Shown here: piece by piece, positions 43,024 to 53,122 of the stretch
How the letters are laid out: each line of letters opens with the position of its first letter
How positions within the stretch are numbered: position 1 is the stretch's first letter
Source: Alkaliflexus imshenetskii DSM 15055
Lineage (GTDB): Bacteria > Bacteroidota > Bacteroidia > Bacteroidales > Marinilabiliaceae
NCBI RefSeq assembly: GCF_000517065.1
Contig: NZ_KI912105.1
Span: forward strand, 2,742,436-2,806,435
DNA length: 64,000 bases
Direction of reading: 5' to 3'
Notes under the pieces: model-generated
Told to the model about the DNA's origin: nothing
The model's input: the letters and a program-made list of their open reading frames with translations, nothing else
The model's database searches: none
Made by a program: the position numbers and the translations under genes

Positions 43024-44490
43024 ATGAAGCAACTTAATCAATATCTTGAGGTTATTACACCCGTGGGTGTGTTGGGACAAACCAATGTGCCTGTCAGCGA
43101 AATCACTTTCGATTCCCGAAAAGCGGGTGACGGGAGCATGTTTGTGTCCATGCGTGGCGCCAGTGCCGACGGCCATGAGTTTATTCCAAAGGCCATTGAA
43201 GCCGGATGTAAGATAGTGGTTTGTGAGGCGGTTCCTGAAGTTACTTCGCCACAAGTAACTTATGTGCAAGTTGAAGATACAGCTGAGGCATTAGGCCTTC
43301 TGGCTGCTTTTCATTACGACTATCCTTCGCACGCCTTAAAATTAACTGGCGTTACCGGTACAAACGGAAAAACCACCATCGCCACTTTGCTCTACAGGCT
43401 CGCATTGGGCATGGGCTATAAAGCCGGTTTGTGCTCTACTGTGGCCAACTATGTGAATACAGAACGTATTGATACAATGCTTACAACCCCCGATGCGCTC
43501 ACACTGCAACATTTGATGCGCCAAATGGTGGATGCTGGTTGTGACTATTGTTTTATGGAGGTGAGTTCGCACGCGGTGGTTCAAAAGCGTATTGCCGGAT
43601 TGAGGTTTGCCGGTGGCATCTTCACCAATCTATCGCACGATCATCTGGATTATCATGGTACGTTTGATGCCTATCTGAAAGCCAAAAAAGGTTTTTTTGA
43701 TGGATTGGAAAAATCTGCTTTTGCTCTTACCAATCTGGATGACAAAACCGGCCGTGTGATGCTTCAAAATTGTAATGCATCAAAACACACCTATTCCCAT
43801 CGCGAAATGGCCAATTTCAAGGTGAAAGTTATTGAGAGTCTTTTTGAAGGGATGCATCTCGAGATGGACGGACGTGAGCTATGGACACCTTTTATTGGCA
43901 TTTTTAATGCTTCAAACCTTGTGGCTGTTTATGGTGCAGCTATACTTCTGGGGTGGGACAAAGAACTGGTGTTAACTACACTTAGCACGCTTATGCCTGT
44001 TGATGGCCGATTTGAGACCATTCGTTCAGCTGGCGGTGTAACGGCTGTGGTGGATTATGCCCATACACCGGATGCGCTTACAAATGTGCTGGAAGCCATA
44101 AACCAAATTCGGCAGCCGGGTAATGAACTTATTACCGTGGTTGGTGCAGGCGGTAACCGGGACCCTTTCAAAAGGCCCGTGATGGCAGCCGAAGCTGTAA
44201 AGTACAGCTCACGTGTTATCCTCACATCCGACAACCCGCGTTTTGAAGACCCTGAGACCATTATCTCACAGATGATGGAGGGTGTAGTGTTTAAGGATCG
44301 TATCAAAGTTCTGTGCATCACCAACCGAAAGGAGGCGATTCGTACCGCCTGTACCATGGCCAGGCGTGGCGATGTGATTCTTATTGCCGGAAAGGGGCAT
44401 GAAACCTATCAGGAAGTTAAAGGCGTGAGGACGCATTTTGACGATCGTGAAATTGTACGTGATTTTTTTAATCAAATCGATAATCAATAA
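43024..44490 (+). CDS. murE: UDP-MurNAc-tripeptide synthetase (meso-DAP adding)
   Basis: 488 residues, ATP-dependent Mur ligase. The N-terminal domain has FDSRKAGDGSMFVSMRGASADGH. The P-loop is TGTNGKTT (111-118), then MEVSSHAVVQKR and FTNLSHDHLDYHGT, with VVDYAHTPDAL near the end of the central domain. The amino-acid selectivity motif is DNPR (403-406, SDNPRFEDPE), which in MurE indicates meso-diaminopimelate rather than L-lysine. Cytosolic. Confidence 0.97.
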   Translation: MKQLNQYLEVITPVGVLGQTNVPVSEITFDSRKAGDGSMFVSMRGASADGHEFIPKAIEAGCKIVVCEAVPEVTSPQVTYVQVEDTAEALGLLAAFHYDYPSHALKLTGVTGTNGKTTIATLLYRLALGMGYKAGLCSTVANYVNTERIDTMLTTPDALTLQHLMRQMVDAGCDYCFMEVSSHAVVQKRIAGLRFAGGIFTNLSHDHLDYHGTFDAYLKAKKGFFDGLEKSAFALTNLDDKTGRVMLQNCNASKHTYSHREMANFKVKVIESLFEGMHLEMDGRELWTPFIGIFNASNLVAVYGAAILLGWDKELVLTTLSTLMPVDGRFETIRSAGGVTAVVDYAHTPDALTNVLEAINQIRQPGNELITVVGAGGNRDPFKRPVMAAEAVKYSSRVILTSDNPRFEDPETIISQMMEGVVFKDRIKVLCITNRKEAIRTACTMARRGDVILIAGKGHETYQEVKGVRTHFDDREIVRDFFNQIDNQ

Positions 44491-44535
44491 AGTAAAGAAT
44501 TCCAATCTGTAATCAACTAAACGATATTATCTGAC

Positions 44536-45765
44536 ATGCTTTTTTATTTATACGAATATCTGCAATCCATTAATTTTCCCGGAGCCGGAATGTTTCAGTA
44601 TATCTCCTTCCGTTCGGGAATGGCAGTGATTTTAGCCCTGCTCATTGGCACAATCATGGGAAAAAGGGTGATTAAAATGCTGCAAAAGCAACAGATAGGA
44701 GAAGTTGTTCGTGACCTTGGTCTTGAGGGTCAGTATCAGAAGAAGGGTACACCAACCATGGGGGGGGTTATCATTATCACATCCATACTGATTCCGGTGC
44801 TACTGTTTGGCCGCTTGAACAATGTGTACGTCATTCTGATGATTGTGACTACCCTTTGGCTAGGTATAATCGGGTTTCTCGACGACTATATAAAGGTGTT
44901 CAAGAAAAATAAGGAGGGATTGGCCGGACGCTTCAAAATTATTGGGCAGGTAGGTCTTGGTGTGATTGTGGGTTTAACATTGTATTTCAACGAGGATGTG
45001 GTGGCACGTATCAAAACGCCTATTCCTGACCAGTATATTTCAACGGATGCCGGACAGCAGCCTGCCGTAAAAGTTGAGACCATAAAAGCACCGGTTACCA
45101 ATGTGCCATTCTTTAAAAATAACCGCATTGATTATACCTCTTTCGTCGGCTTTCTGGGCGAAAAAGCCAAAAGTTGGGGATGGGTATTATTTGTACTGGT
45201 AGTCATTTTCATCATCACAGCCGTATCAAATGGCGCTAATATGACCGATGGCCTCGATGGACTGGCAACCGGGGTGTCATCCATCATTGGAGTCACCCTG
45301 GGAATATTTGCTTATGTCTCCGGACACGCCATTTATGCTGATTATCTAAACATTATGTTTATTCCACACTCTCAGGAGTTGGTGGTATTTATGAGTGCGT
45401 TTATAGGTGCATGTATCGGCTTCCTGTGGTACAATTCGTTTCCTGCACAGGTGTTTATGGGCGATACCGGAAGTCTTACAATCGGGGGTATCATTGCCGT
45501 TTTTGCCATTCTTATCCGCATCGAACTGCTCATTCCCATTCTATGTGGGGTTTTCCTCGTCGAAAACCTCTCGGTGATGATTCAGGTTTCCTGGTTCAAA
45601 TATACCAAACGTAAGTATGGCGTAGGTCGAAGGGTATTTAAAATGGCTCCCTTACACCATCACTATCAACTAAAAGGATATACCGAATCAAAAATTGTGA
45701 CCAGATTCTGGATTGTGAGTATCATTCTGGCTGTTTTAACCATTGTTACGCTTAAAATCAGATAA
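44536..45765 (+). CDS. mraY: Phospho-MurNAc-pentapeptide transferase
   Basis: 409 residues, polytopic inner-membrane enzyme that makes lipid I from UDP-MurNAc-pentapeptide and undecaprenyl phosphate. Family motifs are present: [18 protein letters not shown] (catalytic Asp pair), [27 protein letters not shown] and [11 protein letters not shown]. About 40 residues between transmembrane helices ([20 protein letters not shown] and on) enlarge one periplasmic loop relative to E. coli MraY (360 residues), as in Bacteroides. It overlaps murD by one base. Confidence 0.96.
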   Translation: MLFYLYEYLQSINFPGAGMFQYISFRSGMAVILALLIGTIMGKRVIKMLQKQQIGEVVRDLGLEGQYQKKGTPTMGGVIIITSILIPVLLFGRLNNVYVILMIVTTLWLGIIGFLDDYIKVFKKNKEGLAGRFKIIGQVGLGVIVGLTLYFNEDVVARIKTPIPDQYISTDAGQQPAVKVETIKAPVTNVPFFKNNRIDYTSFVGFLGEKAKSWGWVLFVLVVIFIITAVSNGANMTDGLDGLATGVSSIIGVTLGIFAYVSGHAIYADYLNIMFIPHSQELVVFMSAFIGACIGFLWYNSFPAQVFMGDTGSLTIGGIIAVFAILIRIELLIPILCGVFLVENLSVMIQVSWFKYTKRKYGVGRRVFKMAPLHHHYQLKGYTESKIVTRFWIVSIILAVLTIVTLKIR

Positions 45766-47105
45766 TGCCAATGATAAAGGAGTTTGTCATACTGGGTGCA
45801 GGTGAAAGTGGCGTGGGAGCCGCTTTACTGGCAAAAGCGAAAGGCTTAAAGGTGTTTGTTTCCGATAAGGGTGATATTCCCCAAAAGTATCGCGACGAAC
45901 TCATCTGCAATCACATTGATTTTGAAGAGGGCAAGCATTCCAATGAGCGCATTCTCAATGCAGCTGAGGTGGTTAAAAGTCCGGGCATTCCTGATTCAGC
46001 TCCTCTGGTGGTTGCCTTGCGTAACAAGGGTATTTCGGTAATCTCTGACATTGAGTTTGCCGGAAGGTTTTCAAAGGCGCACATGATTGGAATCACCGGC
46101 AGCAACGGAAAAACCACCACCACGCTGTGGTTGCATCACATCCTGACGTTATCCGGTTTGGATGCCGTGCTTTCTGGCAACGTTGGTGTGAGCCCCTGCC
46201 GTGAACTTGTGGCGCGCGATCCGGATGTTTTTGTGATGGAACTGAGCAGTTTTCAACTCGACAACATGTTCAAATTCAGAGTCAATACGGCCATCCTGAC
46301 AAACATTACACCCGACCATCTGGATCGATATGATTATAAATTTGAGAATTACATACAGTCCAAATTTCGCATCCTTCAAAACCAAACAGAGGAGGATAGT
46401 TTCATTTGGTGTGCCGACGATCCGGTGGTGCAAAAGCATTTCGAGCGTAGCATGACTCCGGCAATTTCTCTGCCTTTCTCCTCGGATGATGATGGTGCAG
46501 CTTATGTTGATGGTCACGACCTGATAATTGCTGCCGATGAGCGCAGGGTGCGTATGCCGGTGGAAAAACTGGCGTTAAAAGGACGACACAATTTGTTTAA
46601 CGCATTGGCTTCGGGTTTGGCTGCGCTTAAAGCGGGAGCCTCCCTTGAAGCCGTGATGCTGGGTCTTAGCACCTTTAAAGGGGTTGAGCACCGTTTGGAA
46701 CATGCCGGAATAGTAGATGGCGTTACATATATAAACGATTCAAAAGCTACCAACGTGAATTCGGCCTGGTATGCGCTAGAGAGTATGGATAAACCGGTTA
46801 TCTGGATTGCCGGTGGTACCGATAAGGGAAATGATTATGAGGAGTTGATGCCGCTTGTGAAAAGCAAGGTGAAGGCTCTGATTTGTATGGGCGTTGACAA
46901 CAGCAAACTGATATCGGTTTTTGGGGAGGTGGTGCCGCAAGTTTGTGATACAAAAAGTATTGATGAGGCGCTCCAGCAGGCACGTGCCATAGCCAAATCC
47001 GGTGATGTGGTGCTTTTATCTCCTGCCTGTGCCAGTTTCGATCTGTTTCAGAATTATGAGCACCGTGGACGATTGTTTAAAGAGATTGTTATGCAAATGA
47101 TGTGA
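45765..47105 (+). CDS. murD: UDP-MurNAc-L-alanine--D-glutamate ligase
   Basis: 446 residues. The start is ATG 45765, overlapping the mraY stop (TAATG), though the ATG at 45771 is also possible. N-terminal Rossmann segment FVILGAGESGVGAALLA; P-loop MIGITGSNGKTTTT (about 109-117); ELSSFQLDNMF and ILTNITPDHLDRY follow; substrate residues HRLEHAGIVDGVTYINDSKATN and the C-terminal GDVVLLSPACASFDLFQNYEHRG complete the family. It adds D-glutamate to UDP-MurNAc-L-alanine in the cytosol. Confidence 0.97.
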   Translation: MPMIKEFVILGAGESGVGAALLAKAKGLKVFVSDKGDIPQKYRDELICNHIDFEEGKHSNERILNAAEVVKSPGIPDSAPLVVALRNKGISVISDIEFAGRFSKAHMIGITGSNGKTTTTLWLHHILTLSGLDAVLSGNVGVSPCRELVARDPDVFVMELSSFQLDNMFKFRVNTAILTNITPDHLDRYDYKFENYIQSKFRILQNQTEEDSFIWCADDPVVQKHFERSMTPAISLPFSSDDDGAAYVDGHDLIIAADERRVRMPVEKLALKGRHNLFNALASGLAALKAGASLEAVMLGLSTFKGVEHRLEHAGIVDGVTYINDSKATNVNSAWYALESMDKPVIWIAGGTDKGNDYEELMPLVKSKVKALICMGVDNSKLISVFGEVVPQVCDTKSIDEALQQARAIAKSGDVVLLSPACASFDLFQNYEHRGRLFKEIVMQMM

Positions 47106-47106
47106 T

Positions 47107-48318
47107 ATGGGAAATCTTTTTCGTAAATATGCCAAGGGTGATAGAGCTATATGGCTTGTTATAATAATCCTTTCAATAGCATCGCTTTTGTCGGTCTATA
47201 GTGCCACCGGATTTCTTGCATATAAATATCAGGGAGGTAACACCTCATATTACATGTTTAAGCAAATGGGCTCGCTGGCTTTTGGTATCGGCGTAATTCT
47301 GTTTGTGCACCGCATACCTTATGTGTGGATAGCTCGCTTTGCTTACATTGGACTCTATTTTTCGGTCTTTTTGCTGCTCATCACCTTGTTTTCGGGGGTA
47401 AACCTTAATAATGCCTCTCGTTGGCTCACCATACCGGGCATAGGCATTACTTTTCAGCCTTCCGAAATGGCCAAACTTGCTATCATTATTTATGTGGCTA
47501 AAATGCTGGCTCAGCATCAGAAGGAAGATGAACCTGCCAAAGAGGCTTTTTGGCCTTCAATGGTGCATGTGGTGTTGGTGGCAGGGCTTATTTTTACGGA
47601 AAACCTCTCAACCTCCCTGCTTGTGGTGGCTGTAACCGTGGCCATGATGTTTGTTGGGCGCGTGCCGTTTAAATATCTGGCAGGTACTGGTTTGGTTGCA
47701 ATTGGCCTGGTGGCACTTTCCATAGTGATTGCTCCCAAAGTATCGTTCCTGCCCCGTGCCAAAACATGGTCTTCACGGGTAGAGCAATTCCTCAACCCCG
47801 AAAATGCAGAAAAATCATCTACCTATCAATCTGATCAGAGTAAGATCGCCATTGCCAGTGGTGGAATTTTTGGTAAAGGCCCTGGTAACAGCGTGCAGCG
47901 TAATTTCATTCCCCATCCATACAGTGATTTTATTTTTGCCATTATAGCCGAAGAGTACGGATTTTTTGGGGCTTTTATTATTATCATCTGTTATCTGTTG
48001 CTACTTGGACGCATTGGTACAATGGTGCGTGCCAGCAACCGCACATTTCCGGCCTTTATGGCATTTGGGTTGGGGCTGATGCTTGTGTCTCAGGCATTTG
48101 TTAATATGGGTGTAGCGGTGGGTATTTTTCCTGTTACGGGACAGCCCTTGCCGCTTGTGAGTCTTGGCACTACTTCTGTGCTCTTCACATGTGTGGCTTT
48201 TGGATTGATTTTGGGTGTGAGCCGTCACAATATGGAACAGGCCGATTTGGCCAGACAATCATCAAAAAAGGAGGCTGTGGATGAGGCTAGCCTTCAAACT
48301 AACGAAATTTCAGCTTGA
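47107..48318 (+). CDS. ftsW: SEDS-family septal peptidoglycan polymerase
   Basis: 403 residues with about ten transmembrane helices. SEDS family signatures are present: NLNNASRWLTIPGIGITFQPSEMAKLAII near the middle and the large periplasmic loop with VEQFLNPENAEKSSTYQSDQSKIAIASGG, followed by HPYSDFIFAIIAEEYGFFGA and GVAVGIFPVTGQPLPLVSLGTTS. FtsW polymerises lipid II at the septum together with FtsI encoded upstream. It begins one base after murD and its stop lies 5 bases before the murG ATG. RodA is the alternative, but cluster position settles it. Confidence 0.95.
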   Translation: MGNLFRKYAKGDRAIWLVIIILSIASLLSVYSATGFLAYKYQGGNTSYYMFKQMGSLAFGIGVILFVHRIPYVWIARFAYIGLYFSVFLLLITLFSGVNLNNASRWLTIPGIGITFQPSEMAKLAIIIYVAKMLAQHQKEDEPAKEAFWPSMVHVVLVAGLIFTENLSTSLLVVAVTVAMMFVGRVPFKYLAGTGLVAIGLVALSIVIAPKVSFLPRAKTWSSRVEQFLNPENAEKSSTYQSDQSKIAIASGGIFGKGPGNSVQRNFIPHPYSDFIFAIIAEEYGFFGAFIIIICYLLLLGRIGTMVRASNRTFPAFMAFGLGLMLVSQAFVNMGVAVGIFPVTGQPLPLVSLGTTSVLFTCVAFGLILGVSRHNMEQADLARQSSKKEAVDEASLQTNEISA

Positions 48319-48323
48319 CGATT

Positions 48324-49418
48324 ATGGTACCACGTATTATTATTAGCGGAGGAGGAACCGGAGGACATATTTTTCCGGCTATTTCAATTGCAGATGCGCT
48401 TAAACGGGAGATGCCCGATTGCGAACTGCTCTTTGTTGGTGCCAAAGGCCGTATGGAGATGGAGCGTGTGCCTGCTGCCGGTTATGAAATTGTTGGGCTG
48501 CCGGTTGCGGGGTTTCAAAGGCGTATTACTTGGAAGAACGTCACCTTCTTTTTTAAACTGGCGGCCAGTATGTTTCAGGCGAGGAAGGTGGTACGACACT
48601 TTAAGCCCAATGTGGTGGTGGGTGTTGGCGGATATGCCAGCGGGCCTGTTCTTAGGGCTGCTGCTGCGGCAGGCATTCCCACCGTTATCCAGGAACAAAA
48701 CAGCTTTCCCGGAGTAACCAACAAGATTCTTGCGAAAAAGGCGGCTGCCATTTGTGTGGCTTATCACGGCATGGAGCGGTTCTTTCCGGCTCAAAAAATC
48801 ATACTGACAGGGAATCCGGTCCGCAGTAATTTGTTAGATACAGTGAACCGTACTGAGGCCTATGCCCATTTCAACCTTAATCCGGATTACAAAACCATCC
48901 TGGTTGTGGGTGGAAGTCTCGGTGCTGGTAGCATCAATCGTGGAATGATTGAGTGTATTGGCATGCTCAAGGATGAACCGATACAAGTGATATGGCAAAC
49001 TGGTAAATTCTACTTTTACAAGTTGCAGGCCGAATTGGCTGTTATGTACCTATCCAATGTTCATGCAATGCCCTTTATTCAGCGAATGGATCTGGCTTAC
49101 GCTGTGGCCGATGTTGTGGTGTCGCGCGCAGGGGCAGGAACAATCAGCGAGCTTGCTCTCTTGGGCAAGGCATCTGTTTTGGTACCATCGCCCAACGTGT
49201 CAGAAGATCATCAGACCAAAAACGCCATGGCACTGGTAGATGCCGGTGCTGCTGTTTTGGTAAAGGATGCTGATGCGTTTGAGAAACTCTTACCCGCAGC
49301 AGTAGAGCTGCTTGGTGACAGTCATCGCATCGAAATGCTTCAGCAAAACATCAAACAGTTTGCCCGACCCAATGCAGATGCTGACATCGCCCATGAAGTA
49401 ATGAGGTTGTTAAAGTAG
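48324..49418 (+). CDS. murG: Lipid II-forming N-acetylglucosaminyltransferase
   Basis: The ATG at 48324 (MVPRIIISGGGTGGHIFPA) is preferred over a TTG at 48315 that overlaps ftsW. 364 residues. MurG is a GT-B glycosyltransferase on the inner face of the membrane which adds GlcNAc to lipid I. The N-terminal GGGTGGHIFPA loop, VVGVGGYASGPVLRAA, IPTVIQEQNSFPGVTNKILA and the C-terminal donor-binding ADVVVSRAGAGTISELALLGKASVLVPSP are all family signatures. Confidence 0.97.
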   Translation: MVPRIIISGGGTGGHIFPAISIADALKREMPDCELLFVGAKGRMEMERVPAAGYEIVGLPVAGFQRRITWKNVTFFFKLAASMFQARKVVRHFKPNVVVGVGGYASGPVLRAAAAAGIPTVIQEQNSFPGVTNKILAKKAAAICVAYHGMERFFPAQKIILTGNPVRSNLLDTVNRTEAYAHFNLNPDYKTILVVGGSLGAGSINRGMIECIGMLKDEPIQVIWQTGKFYFYKLQAELAVMYLSNVHAMPFIQRMDLAYAVADVVVSRAGAGTISELALLGKASVLVPSPNVSEDHQTKNAMALVDAGAAVLVKDADAFEKLLPAAVELLGDSHRIEMLQQNIKQFARPNADADIAHEVMRLLK

Positions 49419-49473
49419 TGGATTGCTCAAGGTTCTTGTTTTTGGGTAAACGTTTTAATGCTAATGATATAGG

Positions 49474-50865
49474 ATGATTGAACAGGAAAAAATAGAGCGT
49501 GTCTGGTTCATAGGGATAGGGGGCATTGGAATGAGTGCCATTGCCAGGTATTTTCACATGAAGGGAATTCTGGTGGCCGGTTACGATCGCACACCTTCGG
49601 TAGTGACTGAAGCCCTTGAACAGGAAGGTGTTTCAGTGGTATTTAACGATGCCTGTGAATTAATCGATGAGGTTTTTCGTGACGCTTCAACCACACTCGT
49701 TGTGTACACTCCTGCAGTGGAACATTCCCAAAAACAGCTGGTTTGGTTTCGGGAAAATGGTTTTTCCGTGCTGAAGCGCGCCGAAGTTTTGGGGCTCATA
49801 ACCCGTGAAAGCAAGGCTATATGTATTGCCGGAACGCATGGTAAAACTACCATTTCTACCATAACCACCCATCTTTTTCGTCAAAGCCGCCAAGGTTGTA
49901 CGGCTTTTCTGGGTGGAATATCAAAAAATTATGCCACCAACTTTTTGTGGGATGGCAACTCCCCATTCACCGTGCTCGAAGCCGATGAATTCGACCGTTC
50001 ATTCCTGAGGCTGAACCCTGCGTCAGCCCTCGTTTCTGCTGTTGATCCTGACCATCTCGACATATATGGCGACCGGGAGAGTTTTAGACAAGCTTTTATC
50101 GATTTTGGCCGTAAAATCTGTAAAAACGGATGCCTCGTGGTCAATGCCGCACTAACAGTTGATTGGCAACTGGCAGAAGGGGTAAAAGTTTACACCTATT
50201 CGGCTGCTCAAAAGGCCGATTTTTATGCCACCGATATCAGGATGGAGGATGGATATTATGTTTTTACCCTTGTGACACCAGAAGACAAAATAGAGAATTT
50301 AAAGATGGGAGTTCCGGGATTGTTAAATGTTGAGAATGCTGTTGGGGCGGCTGCTCTCGCACTTATCAACGGTGTATTGCCCGACGAGATTCAGGAGGCT
50401 CTTCCGTTGTTCAGCGGCATCGCCCGCCGTTTCGAGACGCATATCAATACGGGTGATTTAATCTATATCGATGATTATGCCCACCATCCTGAAGAGATTC
50501 GGGCTACTGTTAACAGTGTGAGGGCAATGTATCCCAACCACCGCATCACTGGCATCTTTCAACCTCATTTATATAGCCGTACCAAGGATTTTGCAAAAGA
50601 ATTTGCCGTGGCTCTGGAGTTGTTGGATGAGCTTTTTTTGCTGGATATCTATCCGGCGAGGGAACTGCCTGTGGCGGGGGTCGATTCGGCATTAATTGGC
50701 AGCGATGTGAGACGCATACCGGTTCATTTATGCTCCAAAGAACTTTTGCCGGAAATGCTGTCGCTGCAACTGCCGCAAGTGTTCTTATCGATGGGGGCTG
50801 GCGACATCGACCGGGAAGTGGCTGCCATCAAGAAACGCTTAATGTCGTTAATCAATAAAATGTAG
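49474..50865 (+). CDS. murC: UDP-MurNAc--L-alanine ligase
   Basis: 463 residues. An N-terminal Rossmann domain starts VWFIGIGGIGMSAIARYF; the P-loop is GTHGKTT (120-126); EADEFDRSFLRLNPASALVSAVDPDHLD is in the central domain; IDDYAHHPEEIRATVNSVR and ITGIFQPHLYSRTKDF mark the C-terminal domain, ending SMGAGDIDREV. MurC adds the first residue, L-alanine, to UDP-MurNAc. It follows murG by 55 bases and is the fourth Mur enzyme of the cluster here (with murE, murD and murG; murF and ddl are absent). Confidence 0.97.
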   Translation: MIEQEKIERVWFIGIGGIGMSAIARYFHMKGILVAGYDRTPSVVTEALEQEGVSVVFNDACELIDEVFRDASTTLVVYTPAVEHSQKQLVWFRENGFSVLKRAEVLGLITRESKAICIAGTHGKTTISTITTHLFRQSRQGCTAFLGGISKNYATNFLWDGNSPFTVLEADEFDRSFLRLNPASALVSAVDPDHLDIYGDRESFRQAFIDFGRKICKNGCLVVNAALTVDWQLAEGVKVYTYSAAQKADFYATDIRMEDGYYVFTLVTPEDKIENLKMGVPGLLNVENAVGAAALALINGVLPDEIQEALPLFSGIARRFETHINTGDLIYIDDYAHHPEEIRATVNSVRAMYPNHRITGIFQPHLYSRTKDFAKEFAVALELLDELFLLDIYPARELPVAGVDSALIGSDVRRIPVHLCSKELLPEMLSLQLPQVFLSMGAGDIDREVAAIKKRLMSLINKM

Positions 50866-50972
50866 TTGTTCAAAAAAGATTGGAAGTTGTTGATAAATAA
50901 TGCGATTGTTGTTTAAGGTAATCGTATTGAAATGTATATATTTAAACGGGGAAAGGGATTTTGTTCAGTACA

Positions 50973-51704
50973 ATGAGGCGGATCGCTAACATATTGAAAT
51001 GGGTATTGTTGCTGGGGTATTTTCCGGTAATGCTTGCCTTTGTGTCTGCAAGCAACCGGGCAGTAATCTGCTCCGATGTTCGGGTGGTGGTTCGGGATAG
51101 TCTGGAAACCGGATTTATCACGGCTGCCGAAATTCGTAGATCCATACTCAACCAGTATCCTGATTTGCTCGGTTCGCGCATGCAGGGGCTGAATATGAAC
51201 GAAATGGAGGCTTTTGTCAGTAAGAGTAGTTTTGTGCGCAATTGCCAGATTTTTAACTCGCCATCAGGGGTGTTAAATGTGGTGGTAAAGCAGCATCAAC
51301 CTATTTTGCGTGTGTTTGCATCTGATGGAACCTATTATCTTGACGAGTCCGGCCGAAAAATTCCGGTGTCAAAAAGATTCTCGGCCCGGGTATTGGTGGC
51401 CAATGGAAATATACCTGCCGATAGAACCGATTTGGTGAGAGTGGCTGGATTAATTGATTCTGATCCCTTTTGGAAGGCACAGATGGAGCAGATTTACATA
51501 AGGCGAAACAACGATTATGTGCTGGTGCCCAGAGTGGGGGATCAGCTGATACTTCTTGGCAAACCCGAAAAGGTGGAAGAGAAGCTCCGAAACCTCAGAG
51601 CCTTATATGACAGAGGGCTCGACCCACGCGAATGGAACAATTATCAGTTGATAAACCTTAAGTACGAAGGACAGGTGATATGTTCACGCAAACGCGATTT
51701 TTAA
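50973..51704 (+). CDS. ftsQ: FtsQ-like divisome protein
   Basis: The start is ATG 50973 (MRRIANILKW); a TTG lies four codons upstream. 243 residues with a short cytosolic end, one transmembrane helix (WVLLLGYFPVMLAFVSA), then a periplasmic POTRA-like region (VVVRDSLETGFITAAEIRRSIL) and a beta domain with VLNVVVKQHQPILRVFASDGTYYLDESG. Position between murC and ftsA and the topology identify it as FtsQ, the link between FtsL and cytosolic parts of the divisome. Preceded by the longest gap (107 bases) of the later cluster. Confidence 0.88.
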   Translation: MRRIANILKWVLLLGYFPVMLAFVSASNRAVICSDVRVVVRDSLETGFITAAEIRRSILNQYPDLLGSRMQGLNMNEMEAFVSKSSFVRNCQIFNSPSGVLNVVVKQHQPILRVFASDGTYYLDESGRKIPVSKRFSARVLVANGNIPADRTDLVRVAGLIDSDPFWKAQMEQIYIRRNNDYVLVPRVGDQLILLGKPEKVEEKLRNLRALYDRGLDPREWNNYQLINLKYEGQVICSRKRDF

Positions 51705-51733
51705 TGTAATGACAATTCTGAACAACGAGTAAT

Positions 51734-53086
51734 ATGAATCAGGAATCAAAAATTATTGCTGCCATTGACATTGGAACGACCAAAGTTGTTGCCGTTGTTG
51801 GACGTAAGCATGCCAATGGCCAGATTCAGGTGCTGGGCATCGAAAAGGCGCTTTCAACCGGTGTCAAACGGGGCGTTATTCTTAATATTGAGGAGACGGT
51901 GAATGCCATTCGGCAAGCTGTTTCCGGACTCGAAGCCCGTCTTGAAATGCGTATTTCCGATGTCTATGTTGGCATGGCCGGATACTCCATGAAAAGTATT
52001 ACCAATCGTTGTTATCGCTTCATCGACCCCAATGATGAAATTACCACTTTTGATTTGGAGCAGCTGCTCAGCGATAGCCATCGCATATCATTGGAACCCG
52101 GCGAAAAGGTGATTCATGTGATTCCGCAGGAGTATAGTGTGGACAATGAGATGGGAGAGAAGAATCCGGTGGGTATGTTTGGTCACAGACTCGAAGGCAA
52201 TTTCCATGTGGTTATTGGCCGTATGGCGTCGCTTAAAAATATTGAAAAGTGCATCCATCGTGCCGGCTTGCGACTAATGGGTGTCATACTGGAACCATTG
52301 GCCTCCTCCTACGGTGTGTTGTCTGAAGAGGAGATGGAGGCCGGTGTGGTCATGATTGATATAGGCGGCGGCACCACTGATTTTGCACTCTACTACGATG
52401 GAATTATCCGTCATACTGCTGTAATCCCATTCGGAGGTAACGTGGTAACCAACGACATCAAGGAGGGCTGCTCAGTACTTACCAAACAAGCCGAATCACT
52501 TAAAGTGCAATTTGGCTCTGCCATGGGCAGTATGGCACGCGAAGATATGGTTGTGGCAATTCCCGGCATGGCAGGATGGGAGCCAAAAGAGATATCATTC
52601 CGAAATTTGGCCTGTATCATTCAGGCTCGTATGGAGGAGATTATCGAGTATGTGATGCATCACATCGAACTGTCGGGGTATTACGATAAGTTGGGAGCCG
52701 GCATTGTGGTTACCGGAGGTGGCTCATTGCTCAAGAATCTGGCTCCACTCATTAAGCTAAAAACCGGACTCGATGTGCGCATGGGTTGTCCGGATAAATT
52801 TCTTGCGCCCGAAAAGATTCCCGGCCAGGAGATGGCACTCTATTCAACGTCAGTTGGTCTGTTGGTAAGTGCGGGCGTTTACGCGTCAAACCGTGCGGTT
52901 GAACAAAAATTGTTTGATACCCCTGAAGAGGAGGTGAAGAAACAGGCATCGGTTAAAAAACAGGTAAAACAAAAAGCGCCCAGAGTGAGAGAGGGAAGGG
53001 AAGGCAAATATACTACCGGCGATTTATTTGATAATTTCAAAAAGACCATTGCCGGTATCTTTGACGAGAAAGATGTTGAAATGTAG
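51734..53086 (+). CDS. ftsA: Cell-division actin-like protein FtsA
   Basis: 450 residues, actin/HSP70-like ATPase that anchors FtsZ to the membrane. PHOSPHATE 1 is IAAIDIGTTKVVAVVG (residues 8-23); PHOSPHATE 2 is VMIDIGGGTTDFAL; ADENOSINE is GIVVTGGGSLLKNL. The 1C domain segment is ISDVYVGMAGYSMKS. The C-terminus has a basic linker (KKQASVKKQVKQKAPRVREGREG) and an amphipathic end (LFDNFKKTIAGIFDEKDVEM) expected to bind the membrane. Confidence 0.96.
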   Translation: MNQESKIIAAIDIGTTKVVAVVGRKHANGQIQVLGIEKALSTGVKRGVILNIEETVNAIRQAVSGLEARLEMRISDVYVGMAGYSMKSITNRCYRFIDPNDEITTFDLEQLLSDSHRISLEPGEKVIHVIPQEYSVDNEMGEKNPVGMFGHRLEGNFHVVIGRMASLKNIEKCIHRAGLRLMGVILEPLASSYGVLSEEEMEAGVVMIDIGGGTTDFALYYDGIIRHTAVIPFGGNVVTNDIKEGCSVLTKQAESLKVQFGSAMGSMAREDMVVAIPGMAGWEPKEISFRNLACIIQARMEEIIEYVMHHIELSGYYDKLGAGIVVTGGGSLLKNLAPLIKLKTGLDVRMGCPDKFLAPEKIPGQEMALYSTSVGLLVSAGVYASNRAVEQKLFDTPEEEVKKQASVKKQVKQKAPRVREGREGKYTTGDLFDNFKKTIAGIFDEKDVEM

Positions 53087-53122
53087 TATCACCGGCATCC
53101 TGATGGCCTAAATGTAAAGCGT